The notes under the pieces were generated by a model. That model made no database searches and was not told the DNA's origin. It saw only the letters and a program-made list of their open reading frames with translations. Below, in pieces: positions 1 through 8,490 of a DNA stretch of 64,000 nucleotides (position 1 is its first letter; each line of letters begins with the position of its first letter). The stretch spans positions 117,109 through 181,108 of the forward strand of contig JADKAO010000008.1 in assembly GCA_016715285.1 (NCBI GenBank), given 5' to 3'. This DNA comes from Actinomycetales bacterium (GTDB lineage Bacteria > Actinomycetota > Actinomycetes > Actinomycetales > Dermatophilaceae). Both the position numbers and the translations under genes were made by a program.

Positions 1-254
1 ATCTTGCGGCCCTTGATGCCGCCCTTGGCGTTGATCCAGTCGATGTAGCCGAGCATGCCTTCGTTGTAGGGCTTGCCGACGTCGCCGGTCGCACCGGTGA
101 GGTCAGCGATGATGCCGACCTTGATCGGGGCAGCGTCTCCGCCGCCGCCGCCGCTGCCACTGCCACTGTTGGCCGCGCCTCCGCTGCAGGCGGCCAGGCC
201 GAGCAGCACGGCCGCTGAGGCGGCGAGCAGCGCGCGCCGTGGGTAGTTCTTCAT
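1..254 (-). CDS. Branched-chain amino acid-type ABC transporter substrate-binding lipoprotein (partial, N-terminus)
   Basis: This is the N-terminal part, about 84 residues, of an extracellular solute-binding lipoprotein; the rest lies beyond the left edge. The ATG at 252-254 has a GGAG ribosome site 5 nt upstream. A basic n-region (KNYPRR), a hydrophobic stretch and the lipobox LAAC predict lipidation, followed by a Gly/Ser linker. The mature start IKVGIIADLTGATGDVG is typical of the Leu/Ile/Val-binding (type I periplasmic binding) family. It is the last visible gene of the Liv-type operon, 80 bp after livM, and should deliver substrate to the permeases upstream. The ligand cannot be told from this fragment; an acyl-CoA synthetase in the operon suggests a carboxylic acid rather than an amino acid. 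Confidence 0.9.
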   Translation of the reverse strand, partial: MKNYPRRALLAASAAVLLGLAACSGGAANSGSGSGGGGGDAAPIKVGIIADLTGATGDVGKPYNEGMLGYIDWINAKGGIKGRK

Positions 255-333
255 AAGGACTCCATTCGGTGCTGTGCCGGTGAGGGCGGGGGTGGTGCGG
301 GTGGGAATCGGGGGACGTGCTTCTAGGTGAGAG

Positions 334-1392
334 CTAGTAGCGGAAGGGCCAGAACCGGATGTAGTCCTTGATGCGTGACCAAATCCGATCGAGCCCTCGA
401 GGTTCGACGAGGAGGAAGGCGATGATGGCGAGACCGAACACGGCGTTCTTAATGGCTGGCAGTTGCTCGCTAATGAACGGAGCCGTGTCGCGCACCTTGT
501 CGCCAGCTTCGGTGAGCAGCGCCGGCAACAGCATCATGAAGACAGCGCCATAAACCGAGCCCGCGATGCTGCCGAGCCCACCGACGATGATCATCGCGAG
601 GTAGAGGACTGAGACATCGAGCGAGAACCGCTCCCAGGTCACCGTCTCGGTGTAGTAGGCCGAGAGCGCGCCGGAGAGCCCGACGAAACCACTCGACACA
701 GCAAAGGCGGTGACCTTGGCACGGGTGAGGTTGACGCCGATGGCTTCGGCGGCGATGTCCTGGTCACGGACCGCCATGAAGGACCGCCCCAGCGCGGTAC
801 GGAAGAGGTTGCGGGCGGCGAAGACCGACAGCACGGTGACGGGCAGCAAGATCCAATACCACTGCAGCTCAAAGGTTTCGCGTTCGATCTGCCAGCCAAA
901 GAGGTTGAGCCGAGGCACCTCGATGTAGCCCTTGTCCTCGGTCAGCCAACCCCAGCGCTTGACGACGAACATGATGATCTCTTGCGAGGCCAGGGTCGCG
1001 ATCGCGAGATACAGACCCTTGAGCCGCAGAGCCGGGAGGCCGAAGAGCGCACCGATGACGGCTGTCGCGAGGACGGCGACAATGACCGCGACCGGCACGG
1101 GCAGGCCAGCGCGGGTCGACAGGATCGCCGACGTGTAGGCACCGACGGCGAGGAAGCCTCCCTGACCGAGCGAGATCTGGCCGGTGAACCCGACAAGGAT
1201 GTTGAGCCCCACCGCGCCGATGACGGCGATGAGGATCGAGTTGCCGATCCCGAGCCAGTACGTATTGAGGATGTAGGGGGCCAGGAACAGCCCGAGGAAG
1301 ATGAGGGCAAGGCGCGCCCACTCAGCCTTGGTATGCCGGAGCCGCAACTCCGCCTTGTAAGAGCGGTGGTGTATGCCGGTCGCAGTCGCCAT
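334..1392 (-). CDS. livM: Branched-chain amino acid-type ABC transporter permease LivM
   Basis: Inner-membrane permease of 352 residues, the usual size for LivM. After a basic cytoplasmic N-terminus (about 30 residues) there are roughly 8-10 hydrophobic segments. The family motif GFTGQISLGQGGFLAVGAY lies near residues 65-85 and a second conserved patch, VGGLGSIAGSVYGAVF, near residues 265-285. LivM pairs with LivH to form the transmembrane channel energised by LivG and LivF. It follows livH by 3 bp, so the two are co-transcribed. Family assignment is firm; substrate is not. Confidence 0.93.
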   Translation of the reverse strand: MATATGIHHRSYKAELRLRHTKAEWARLALIFLGLFLAPYILNTYWLGIGNSILIAVIGAVGLNILVGFTGQISLGQGGFLAVGAYTSAILSTRAGLPVPVAVIVAVLATAVIGALFGLPALRLKGLYLAIATLASQEIIMFVVKRWGWLTEDKGYIEVPRLNLFGWQIERETFELQWYWILLPVTVLSVFAARNLFRTALGRSFMAVRDQDIAAEAIGVNLTRAKVTAFAVSSGFVGLSGALSAYYTETVTWERFSLDVSVLYLAMIIVGGLGSIAGSVYGAVFMMLLPALLTEAGDKVRDTAPFISEQLPAIKNAVFGLAIIAFLLVEPRGLDRIWSRIKDYIRFWPFRY

Positions 1393-1395
1393 CGG

Positions 1396-2268
1396 TCAGA
1401 CCCTCTCGATCCGCGTCTCGCCGAAGATGCCGTAGGGGCGGACCAGGAGGATGCCCACCAGGACGACATAAGGAATGACCTCTGCGAGGCCGGGATCGGC
1501 ATACCCAGAGACGTATTGCTTGAGTAGCCCGATGGTGAGGCCACCGACGATGGTGCCGGGCACGGAGTCCAGGCCGCCGAGGATGACGACCGGGAACACG
1601 ATGAGGCCGAACGACGCGATGCCCTGCTCGACTGCGGACAGGTCAGACAGGAGCACACCAGCGATGAGCGCGCTCACAGCGGCCAAGGCCCACGCCATCG
1701 CGAAGACTCGACGCACGGAGATGCCCATCGTGAGGGCCGCCTGCTGGTCGTCGGCGACCGCGCGCATCGCGATGCCGTGTCTTGACTTGCGGAAGAAGAT
1801 CGTGAAGGCCGCGAGGACCACACCGGCGATGACGATGACGAGCAGGCGGTTGAGGGGCACAGTGACCCCGGCGACCTCCACACTCTGGGTGGGCAGGATC
1901 TTGGGTTGCTCGCGCACGGACGTGCCATAGAACATCTGCACGAGCGCCTTGAGCACTGCGGACAGACCGATGGTCACCATGATGACGCTGATCGCATGCT
2001 CACCGATGAGCGGTCGCAGGACGAAGCGCTCCACGACCACACCGAGGGCGACCGCGACGATGACACCGACAACGCTGGCGAGGATCCACGGCAGCCCCAT
2101 GAGGACGAATGCCGTGTAGAAGGTGTAGGCCCCCACGAGGAGGAACTCGCCTTGGGCGAAGTTGATGACTCGCGTCGCCTTGTAGATGAGCACGAAGCCC
2201 AGCGCTGCGAGCGCGAGGATCGCGCCATCGGCGAGGCCGTAGACGCTGAGCGAGATGAAGGTGTTCAC
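1396..2268 (-). CDS. livH: Branched-chain amino acid-type ABC transporter permease LivH
   Basis: Inner-membrane permease of 290 residues with about 8 transmembrane segments. The motif VINFAQGEFLLVGAYTFY (residues 34-51) is the LivH counterpart of the LivM GQ-SLG motif, and ILGGLDSVPGTIVGG near residues 230-245 is the conserved cytoplasmic coupling loop. Its ATG overlaps the stop of the acyl-CoA synthetase gene by 4 bp (ATGA), which indicates translational coupling. It forms the heterodimeric channel with LivM. Confidence 0.93.
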   Translation of the reverse strand: MNTFISLSVYGLADGAILALAALGFVLIYKATRVINFAQGEFLLVGAYTFYTAFVLMGLPWILASVVGVIVAVALGVVVERFVLRPLIGEHAISVIMVTIGLSAVLKALVQMFYGTSVREQPKILPTQSVEVAGVTVPLNRLLVIVIAGVVLAAFTIFFRKSRHGIAMRAVADDQQAALTMGISVRRVFAMAWALAAVSALIAGVLLSDLSAVEQGIASFGLIVFPVVILGGLDSVPGTIVGGLTIGLLKQYVSGYADPGLAEVIPYVVLVGILLVRPYGIFGETRIERV

Positions 2269-4250
2269 CGGCGACCACTCCAGACGGGGCGTCGACCGCG
2301 GCCTTCGGGCTCGCGGTAATGCGTGAGGTCGATGATCTTGAGGTCGATCGTCCGATCGACTTTGGTGCCGTCCTGATAGGCGACGGTGGTCGTGATGCCG
2401 ACCCGGTCGTCACCGCGGCCGAGTGCGTCGATGAGCACGCCATAGCGGTCGGCGATGACATTGCGCCGGACCTTGCGGGTGCGGGTGATCTCATCGTCGT
2501 CAGGGTCAAACTGCTTGTGCAGCAACAGGAATCGCTTGACCCGGATGCTCTCGGGGAGGTCCTCGTTGGAGCGGTTGACCTCTTCGGAGATGAGCTCTTG
2601 CACCTCAGGCTTGGCCGCGAGGTCGGTATAGGTCGTGTAAGACAGCCGCTCGTGCTCGGCCCACGATCCAGTCGTCATCGGGTCGATCGTGAGGATCGCC
2701 GTCATGCCGCCGTCGGGCCCAGAGAAGGTCACGGCCTCTTCGATATAGGGCGAGAACTTCAGCTTGTTCTCGATGAACGCTGACGAGAATCTCGTGCCGT
2801 CGGCCGTGGTGAGCACGTCCTTGAGCCGGTCGATGACGACCAAGTGGCCGTTGTCGTCGAGATATCCCGCGTCGCCGGTGTGCAGCCAGCCTTGCCCGTC
2901 CACGGCTTCAGCAGTCGCGTCGGGGTTGCGGTGGTAGCCCTTGAAGACCGAGTCGGAACGCAGCAAGATCTCGCCGTCGTCGGCGATCCGGATCTCGGTG
3001 CCAGCGATCGGCGTGCCGACGGTGTTGAAGGCAATGTCGTCGTCGCGGTGGACGACGGCGATGCCGCAAATCTCGGTCTGCCCGTAGATCTGCTTGAGGT
3101 TGACCCCGATGGCGTGGAAGAACCGGAACACGTCAGGTCCGAGGGGCGCTCCACCGGTGTAGGCGTGCCCGGTGCGGGCGAGCCCGAGTTGGTCGCGGAC
3201 CGGCCGCAGCGCAACCTGGTCGGCCACCAGGTGCAGGAGCTTGAGCGGGCCAGCGCTCTGCCCCTTGATCTTGCGCTCGGCGACCTTGTCACCGATGTCA
3301 TAACCCCAGCCAAAGACCTTGCGTTTGAGCCAGCCGGCCTCGTCGATCCGCACCTGGACCTCCGAGAGCATCGACTCCCAGATCCGCGGCGGGCTGAACA
3401 TGACGTCCGGCCCGATCTCGCGCATGTCGGTCTTTTGGGTCGAGGAGTCCTCGGGGAAGGAAATCGTCAACCCCCGCGAGAGCCCGCACGCGACCGCGAG
3501 CATCTGCTCACCGATCCACGCGAACGGCAGGAAGGACACATAGCGGTCCTTGGGGTCGATGGGGTCGATCGTCGTGAGGTGATCGGCCATCGCGAGCAGG
3601 TTGGTGTGCGAGAGCTCGGCGAGCTTGGGCCGGCTCGTCGTGCCCGACGTGGTGCAGATGACCGCGATGTCGTCGGGCTGGCCGGCAGCGATCTGCTCGT
3701 CGAGCCAGCCAGCGCGGGACGTGCCCCACTCATGGCCGAGTTGCTCGACCTCGGTGAAGTCCTTGAGGTACTCCTCGGTGTACTGCTCCAGCCCGTGCGG
3801 GTCGTAATAGACCACGGTCTCCAGCAGCAGGGGCGGCATATCGGCGTATGCCGTGCTCGCCAGTTGCGGGTACTCCTCCCGCAGCCGGATGAGCTTGTCG
3901 ACCTGCTCCTGGTCTTCGGCCACGACGACCTTGACGCGGGCGAGGGTGAGGATGTGGAGCAGCTCTTCGCCGATCGACGTGGGGTAGATGCCGACGACCG
4001 CAGCGCCAATGCTCTGCGCGGCCAGCTCGGCAATGAGCCATTCCGGCCGGTTATCACCGAGCACGGCGACGATGTCGCCGCGCTTGACGCCGAGGGCAGC
4101 CAGGCCGTGCGCGAAATCCCGCACGCGGGCGGCATACAGGCTCCAACTCATGGGCGCCCAGATGCCATAACGCTTCTCTTGCATCGCGGTCGCATTGGGG
4201 CGCGTCTGCGCGAGGTGCGCGAGCAGCCTCGGGAAGGTGTCGCCAGCCAT
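2265..4250 (-). CDS. AMP-binding acyl-CoA synthetase inside the Liv-type operon
   Basis: ANL-family adenylating enzyme of 661 residues that should convert a carboxylic acid plus ATP and CoA to an acyl-CoA. The phosphate-binding motif TTSGTTSRPK is near residue 195. The A5-type motif YGQTEICG, the A8 hinge GWLHTGDAGYLDDNGH and a basic C-terminal EITRTRKVRR carrying the catalytic lysine are all intact. It resembles long-chain acyl-CoA synthetases. The ATG at 4248-4250 is chosen because it overlaps the livG stop (TGATG); the frame stays open upstream but that part is antisense to livG. Placement between ATPase and permease genes suggests that the imported compound is activated immediately on entry. 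Chain length and substrate are unknown. Confidence 0.88.
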   Translation of the reverse strand: MAGDTFPRLLAHLAQTRPNATAMQEKRYGIWAPMSWSLYAARVRDFAHGLAALGVKRGDIVAVLGDNRPEWLIAELAAQSIGAAVVGIYPTSIGEELLHILTLARVKVVVAEDQEQVDKLIRLREEYPQLASTAYADMPPLLLETVVYYDPHGLEQYTEEYLKDFTEVEQLGHEWGTSRAGWLDEQIAAGQPDDIAVICTTSGTTSRPKLAELSHTNLLAMADHLTTIDPIDPKDRYVSFLPFAWIGEQMLAVACGLSRGLTISFPEDSSTQKTDMREIGPDVMFSPPRIWESMLSEVQVRIDEAGWLKRKVFGWGYDIGDKVAERKIKGQSAGPLKLLHLVADQVALRPVRDQLGLARTGHAYTGGAPLGPDVFRFFHAIGVNLKQIYGQTEICGIAVVHRDDDIAFNTVGTPIAGTEIRIADDGEILLRSDSVFKGYHRNPDATAEAVDGQGWLHTGDAGYLDDNGHLVVIDRLKDVLTTADGTRFSSAFIENKLKFSPYIEEAVTFSGPDGGMTAILTIDPMTTGSWAEHERLSYTTYTDLAAKPEVQELISEEVNRSNEDLPESIRVKRFLLLHKQFDPDDDEITRTRKVRRNVIADRYGVLIDALGRGDDRVGITTTVAYQDGTKVDRTIDLKIIDLTHYREPEGRGRRPVWSGRR

Positions 4251-5128
4251 CAGTGGTCCTCCGCCCCGAGGTAGGCCTCGACGACAGCCGGGTTGGCCTT
4301 GACTTCGTCGGGGGTGCCATCGGCGATGAGGCGCCCGAAGTCGAGCACCGAGACGCGGTCGGAGATGTCCATGACGACCGCCATGTCGTGCTCGATGAGG
4401 ATGACCGTCACCCCCGCGAGTTCGTGGACGTCGAGGACATAGCGGGCCATGTCCTCCTTCTCCTCGGAGTTCATGCCAGCCATCGGCTCGTCCAGGAGCA
4501 AGAGCGACGGCTGCACCGCGAGCGCGCGGCCGAGCTCGACGCGCTTCTGAATGCCGTAGGCCAAGGACCCAACTGGCTTGTGCCGGAAGGCTTGCAACGA
4601 CAGGAGGTCGATGACTTCTTCGACCAGGCCACGGTGGGCAATCTCTTGGGCCCGCGCGGGGCCGAACCACAGCAGCGACGCGGCAATGCTGTGCCGCATG
4701 TGGGTATGCCGTCCGAGCATGAGGTTCTCGAGCACTGTGAGTCCCGAGAAGAGCTCGATGTTTTGGAAGGACCGGGCGACGCCGAGGCGGGCGATCTTGT
4801 GCGGCGGAAACGAGGTGAGCTCGTGGGCTACCCCCTCCGCGCCCGTGTGCAAGGTCACCGAGCCTTGCTGGGGGTGGTAGAGCCCGCTGACGCAGTTGAG
4901 CAGACTTGACTTGCCGGCGCCGTTGGGCCCGATCACGGAGTGAATGTGCCCTTGCGTGACGGTGAAGCTCACGTCTTGCAGCGCGACGACCCCGCCGAAG
5001 CGGAGTTCGATGTCGCGGATCTCCAAGGCTGGACTGCCCGCAGGCAGCGTCGAGGAGTTCAAAGAATGCTCGTAGGCGCGAGTGCGCACTGCGTCCTCCC
5101 GGTCATCGGCGACTGGTGGTGCGAGCAT
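4250..5128 (-). CDS. livG: Branched-chain amino acid-type ABC transporter ATP-binding protein LivG
   Basis: ABC ATPase of 292 residues. Walker A is GPNGAGKSS (near residue 68), the signature is SLAYGIQKRVELGRAL (LivG proteins have a degenerate LSGGQ), Walker B is LLLLDEPMAG and the H-loop is LIEHDMAVV. The C-terminal PDEVKANPAVVEAYLG is typical of LivG/LivF. A poorly conserved extension of about 33 residues precedes the ABC domain, so a later start is possible. The ATG at 5126-5128 is favoured because a -10-like CATAGT sits 8 nt upstream, inside a palindrome. No LivF partner is in the window; it may lie beyond the left edge. Confidence 0.9.
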   Translation of the reverse strand: MLAPPVADDREDAVRTRAYEHSLNSSTLPAGSPALEIRDIELRFGGVVALQDVSFTVTQGHIHSVIGPNGAGKSSLLNCVSGLYHPQQGSVTLHTGAEGVAHELTSFPPHKIARLGVARSFQNIELFSGLTVLENLMLGRHTHMRHSIAASLLWFGPARAQEIAHRGLVEEVIDLLSLQAFRHKPVGSLAYGIQKRVELGRALAVQPSLLLLDEPMAGMNSEEKEDMARYVLDVHELAGVTVILIEHDMAVVMDISDRVSVLDFGRLIADGTPDEVKANPAVVEAYLGAEDH

Positions 5129-5131
5129 ACT

Positions 5132-5148
5132 TTTCCACTATGTGGAAA
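5132..5148. promoter_or_regulatory. Palindromic operator candidate between livG and the iclR-type gene
   Basis: Perfect 7-bp inverted repeat TTTCCAC-TAT-GTGGAAA in the 78-bp divergent region. Read on the minus strand its centre contains CATAGT, positioned as a -10 element for a leaderless livG transcript, so a bound repressor would block livG directly. The adjacent IclR-family gene is the natural candidate regulator; E. coli IclR binds a related but differently arranged TGGAAA/TTTCCA palindrome. Binding is an inference. Confidence 0.5.
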
Positions 5149-5182
5149 CGCAATGGCTTCTGGTGAAATCAGACTCCACAGG

Positions 5183-5188
5183 TAGAGT
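5183..5188 (+). promoter_or_regulatory. Putative -10 element of the iclR-type gene
   Basis: TAGAGT lies 19 nt before the GTG at 5207, with a weak -35 candidate TGGTGA at 5161-5166 (16-bp spacing). The match is modest. Confidence 0.3.
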
Positions 5189-5206
5189 GCGCAGGATCAG
5201 GGATGA

Positions 5207-5980
5207 GTGAGGAAGGCGGGGGCGATGCCGCTGAGCGATGCGCTGCAGGAGGCGCCGGGCTCTCTAGGCACGGTGCGCAATGCGGCTGTGCTGCTCAATC
5301 TGCTTGGTGAGGGGCCGGCATACCAGCAGCTCACCGATCTCGCAGACCGTTCCGGGCTGTCGATCCCCACGGTCCACCGGCTGCTGCGTTCGCTCGTGCT
5401 TGCCGACCTCGTCGAGCAGGACCCGCGCTCGTCGCGCTACGGCCTCGGACCTGAGTTGACCCGCCTCTCCCACCGGTACCTCGCGCGTCTGCCCGTCCTG
5501 GCTGCGCTTGCGCCCTACCTGACCCAGGTTCGCGACGCTGTGGCGGCAACGGTGCACGTCCAAGCGCTGGTGCGCTCGCAAGTTGTCTACATCGATCGCG
5601 TCGACGGCCCGGATGCTGGCCTCTTCCGCGACTCGCATCTCGTGAGTCCGGCACTGACCACCGCGGGTGGCCGGTTGCTGGCCGCGCGCGCTGATGACGA
5701 GCGCTGGAAGGCCGTGCTCGCGGAGACCCCTGAGCCCGTCCGCAGCCTCGCCGACCGAAGTCGTGACGAGTGGGCTCACGCCGCATGGCTGGTTGCAGAC
5801 GCGGACCTGCCCGGTATGCCGGTCGAGGTCGCCGTTCCGGTCATCGACGCGTCGGGGACAGTCTCGGCGGCCCTCGTCGTCGACCTTGCCGGAGGCTATG
5901 ACGACGCGCGCCTCGCCACCGTGGTTGCCAACCTCACTCGTGCCGTCAATGCTGCTGTGCGGACCCTCGGCCATGGCTGA
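5207..5980 (+). CDS. IclR family transcriptional regulator
   Basis: DNA-binding regulator of 257 residues with an N-terminal winged helix (about residues 18-80; LADRSGLSIPTVHRLLRSL is the recognition region) and a C-terminal IclR effector domain (HVQALVRSQVVYIDRVDG, then VEVAVPVIDASGTVSAALVV). It is divergent from the Liv-type/acyl-CoA synthetase operon and probably controls it through the palindrome at 5132-5148. The GTG at 5207 has an AGGG upstream, while an ATG at 5225 preceded by GGAAGG is an equally plausible start. Its 3' end overlaps the next gene by 8 bp. The effector is unknown; IclR proteins often sense carboxylic acids. Confidence 0.88.
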   Translation: MRKAGAMPLSDALQEAPGSLGTVRNAAVLLNLLGEGPAYQQLTDLADRSGLSIPTVHRLLRSLVLADLVEQDPRSSRYGLGPELTRLSHRYLARLPVLAALAPYLTQVRDAVAATVHVQALVRSQVVYIDRVDGPDAGLFRDSHLVSPALTTAGGRLLAARADDERWKAVLAETPEPVRSLADRSRDEWAHAAWLVADADLPGMPVEVAVPVIDASGTVSAALVVDLAGGYDDARLATVVANLTRAVNAAVRTLGHG

Positions 5981-7850
5981 ATCACCTAGCGGGGCAGCGC
6001 AATTGGGTCCTGACCTGGAAGCGTGGGGTCCAGTTCTTGACCGTATGCCGTGGCGCGAGACGCCGGCGCAGTGGTGGGAGCCGGGACCTCGCCATGGCAC
6101 ATGGTTCCCTGGAGGGCGGCTCAATGCGGCGACGGCGCTGGTGACCGTCACAGCGGAACGCACACCCGACGCGGTGGCCATCTATTGGGAGGGCGAGCCG
6201 GGTGACCGGCGGTCGCTCACCTATGGCCAGCTCGAAGACGACGTCGTCGCCCTCTCGCGCGGCTTGCGCTCACTGGGTGTCGGAGTCGGTGACGTCGTCG
6301 CCCTCCACCTCGGCTGGCTCCCCGAGACCGTGGTCGCCATGATCGCCTGCGCCAGAGTCGGCGCGGCGTATGCCGTGATCCCCACTCCCTTGCCTCCCGA
6401 GGCGATGGCCGACCGCCTGGTCACACTCGGCCCCAAGGTGCTCTTCACCCAAGACGGAGCGTGGCGGCATGGCACCGTCCTGCCGCTGAAGGCTCGCGCG
6501 GACGAAGCGCTGAGCGGCGTTGACGGGATCGAGCACACGGTGGTCGTCCGTCGGACGGGTATCGACATTGGCTGGTTTGAGGGCGATCGCTGGTATCACG
6601 ACCTCGTTGCGGCAGCACGTCCTGGCCGGGATCGCTCGGACGTTAAAAACAGTGCGCGGCACAGTGATTTGCCGGCTGACGTCGCCGCACAGCACCCACT
6701 CGTCCTCGTCTCGTTGGCTCACCGGCGTGGCCGTCCGGTGACGATTGCCCTTGGTGGGGCGGCGGTCGTCGCGAGCGCGCTCATGGTGCATCGGGCTGGT
6801 CTCGCGCAGGGCACGGTGTTGTGGTGCGCCGGTGACGTGTCGTGGTTGGGCACCCAGGTGCACGGTGTCTATGGCCCGCTTGCGGCAGGTGAGACTGCAG
6901 TGATTTATGAGGGCACGGTCACGGTGCCCACCCCTGCGCGCGCCTGGCAGATCATGCAGCGGTATGCCGTCACCACCCTCATCACAACCCCGTCGGTCCT
7001 GCGCACGATCCGGTCGCTGGCCGTCCAGCTCGGCGAGGTGCCCGACGTCAGCGAGTTGCGACGCGTCGTGTCCTTCGGCGAACCCATGGACCCGGAAGTC
7101 CGGCGATGGGCGGCGTCCGGTCTGCGCCGTGACGGCGTCGAGTTGGCGGACGGCTGGGGCCAAGTCGAGCTCGGCGGAATCGTCATGATCGATGCGCCGG
7201 TTGACGGCCCCGCTATGCCCGACCTTGGTGCGGTGGTGGTCGACTCGGCCGGCCAACCCGTCCCGCAAGGAGACGTCGGAGAGTTGGTCGTCACCCGACC
7301 GTGGGCTGGCGCCATGGTGGCGGCCCGTGGGCCGCGTGCCGAGGGTGACGCGACCGCGTGGGAACGGGTTCCTGGTGTCTACGCCACCGATGACCTCGCG
7401 CGGGTCGACGCTCACGGGCGGGTGGAGTTCCTCGGTCGCACTGACGAGATCGTCTCTGTGTCCGGGCAGCTCGTCTCCCTCATGGAGATCCGCGCGGTCC
7501 TCGCTGAGCACCCCTTTGTCGCCGCGGTCGACGTCATCGAACGCCGCGATCACGCGGGTGGCCGCTATCTCGCGGCAGCTGTCGTGCTGACCCCCGAGGC
7601 GGACGGCGCCGCAGGTGCCGAGCTCACCGCAGTCGCCCGCGACCTTGGCCAAAGTGTGCGGGAGACTCTCGGTGGCCTCGCCCGACCCCGGCTCATCATG
7701 GTCGTTGATCGCTACGGCGACGAGTTGCGCGGTGACGAGCGCCGCCGCGCGCTGGCCGGCATACCCGTCCCTGACATGCACGAGCCGCGGCGCATCACGT
7801 GGGGGCAGATCCTCGCGGCAGCCGAGCACACGGCGTCACCTCCGCGCTGA
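5973..7850 (+). CDS. Acetyl-CoA-synthetase-like protein with degenerate catalytic motifs
   Basis: Protein of 625 residues with the overall organisation of AMP-forming acetyl-CoA synthetase. The N-terminal WFPGGRLNAA, the strand SLTYGQLEDDVVALSRGLRSL, an A5-like GWGQVELGGIVM and a hinge-like GVYATDDLARVD are recognisable. The P-loop normally reading YTSGTTGKPKG is replaced by SLAHRRGRPVT, the invariant Gly-Asp of the hinge is DD, and the C-terminal TRSGK lysine region is DELRGDERRRA. It may therefore be a non-catalytic homologue. The ATG at 5973 overlaps the end of the IclR-type gene (ATGGCTGA), so the two are co-expressed; the open frame upstream of it is a shadow of the regulator gene. The function is not known. 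Confidence 0.75.
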   Translation: MAESPSGAAQLGPDLEAWGPVLDRMPWRETPAQWWEPGPRHGTWFPGGRLNAATALVTVTAERTPDAVAIYWEGEPGDRRSLTYGQLEDDVVALSRGLRSLGVGVGDVVALHLGWLPETVVAMIACARVGAAYAVIPTPLPPEAMADRLVTLGPKVLFTQDGAWRHGTVLPLKARADEALSGVDGIEHTVVVRRTGIDIGWFEGDRWYHDLVAAARPGRDRSDVKNSARHSDLPADVAAQHPLVLVSLAHRRGRPVTIALGGAAVVASALMVHRAGLAQGTVLWCAGDVSWLGTQVHGVYGPLAAGETAVIYEGTVTVPTPARAWQIMQRYAVTTLITTPSVLRTIRSLAVQLGEVPDVSELRRVVSFGEPMDPEVRRWAASGLRRDGVELADGWGQVELGGIVMIDAPVDGPAMPDLGAVVVDSAGQPVPQGDVGELVVTRPWAGAMVAARGPRAEGDATAWERVPGVYATDDLARVDAHGRVEFLGRTDEIVSVSGQLVSLMEIRAVLAEHPFVAAVDVIERRDHAGGRYLAAAVVLTPEADGAAGAELTAVARDLGQSVRETLGGLARPRLIMVVDRYGDELRGDERRRALAGIPVPDMHEPRRITWGQILAAAEHTASPPR

Positions 7851-7883
7851 CCTTTTCGAGATCCCGCCCGATAACCTCCCCGT

Positions 7884-8417
7884 ATGCCGTCCGCCCGCGG
7901 GACCCTCACCTGGCACCCACTTGCCTCGCGACTCGACCTCGTCGCGCCCACCGTTGCCGCCGCAGCTGGGCTGGCACCCGGTGCTGAGGTCGCGTCGATC
8001 GATCCTGAGCTCGCTGACACGGCTGCTTTCTGCGCGGCATACGACGTGGCGCCGGAGGCGTCAGCGAACTGTGTCGTCGTCGAGGGCCGCCGCGGCGAGC
8101 GGATCGTGCACGCTGCGGTGATGGTGCTCGCGATCGACCGCGCGGACATCAACAAGACCGTGCGCAAACACTTGGACGTGCGCAAGCTGTCGTTCATGGG
8201 TCAGCCCGACGCCGAGGCGCTCACGGGCATGCGCCAGGGCGGGATCACGCCGGTGGGGCTGCCGTCGGACTGGACCATCCTGGTCGATGCGGCGGTCGTC
8301 GCGGCCGGGCCAGTTGTCATCGGCGCGGGGGAGCGGGGCGCGAAGCTGCTCGTCGACGGAGCGGTTCTTGCTGGTCTGCCTGGCGCCGAAGTGATCGCCC
8401 TCGCGCTGCCCCGCTGA
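7884..8417 (+). CDS. YbaK/ProX-type aminoacyl-tRNA deacylase family protein
   Basis: A 177-residue protein with the YbaK/EbsC editing-domain fold. The conserved CVVVEGRRG strand, the DVRKLSFMG segment carrying the family lysine and LTGMRQGGITPVGLP (the glycine-rich substrate pocket) are visible. Such proteins hydrolyse mischarged aminoacyl-tRNAs in trans, for example Cys-tRNAPro or Ala-tRNAPro. The ATG at 7884 has no ribosome site, but TAACCT lies 6 nt upstream, consistent with a leaderless transcript. argS follows 73 bp downstream. tRNA specificity is unresolved. Confidence 0.82.
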   Translation: MPSARGTLTWHPLASRLDLVAPTVAAAAGLAPGAEVASIDPELADTAAFCAAYDVAPEASANCVVVEGRRGERIVHAAVMVLAIDRADINKTVRKHLDVRKLSFMGQPDAEALTGMRQGGITPVGLPSDWTILVDAAVVAAGPVVIGAGERGAKLLVDGAVLAGLPGAEVIALALPR

Positions 8418-8477
8418 GGCGGCTACGGCATACCCGAGCCCCTCTTGCCTGCGAAAGAGTGGGTTGTCGCGCGCCGA

Positions 8478-8483
8478 TATCCT
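8478..8483 (+). promoter_or_regulatory. -10 element for a leaderless argS transcript
   Basis: TATCCT ends exactly 7 nt before the ATG at 8491. The same TANNNT plus 6-7 nt spacing recurs before many genes here. It argues for 8491, not the upstream TTG at 8464, as the argS start. Confidence 0.5.
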
Positions 8484-8490
8484 GGCGGGT

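Noticed and set aside
2844..4274. Long plus-strand frame opposite the acyl-CoA synthetase gene
   Set aside because: Antisense shadow without recognisable domain or start signals.
8464..8490. argS start at TTG 8464
   Set aside because: The -10 element lies inside this stretch, so it would not be in the transcript.
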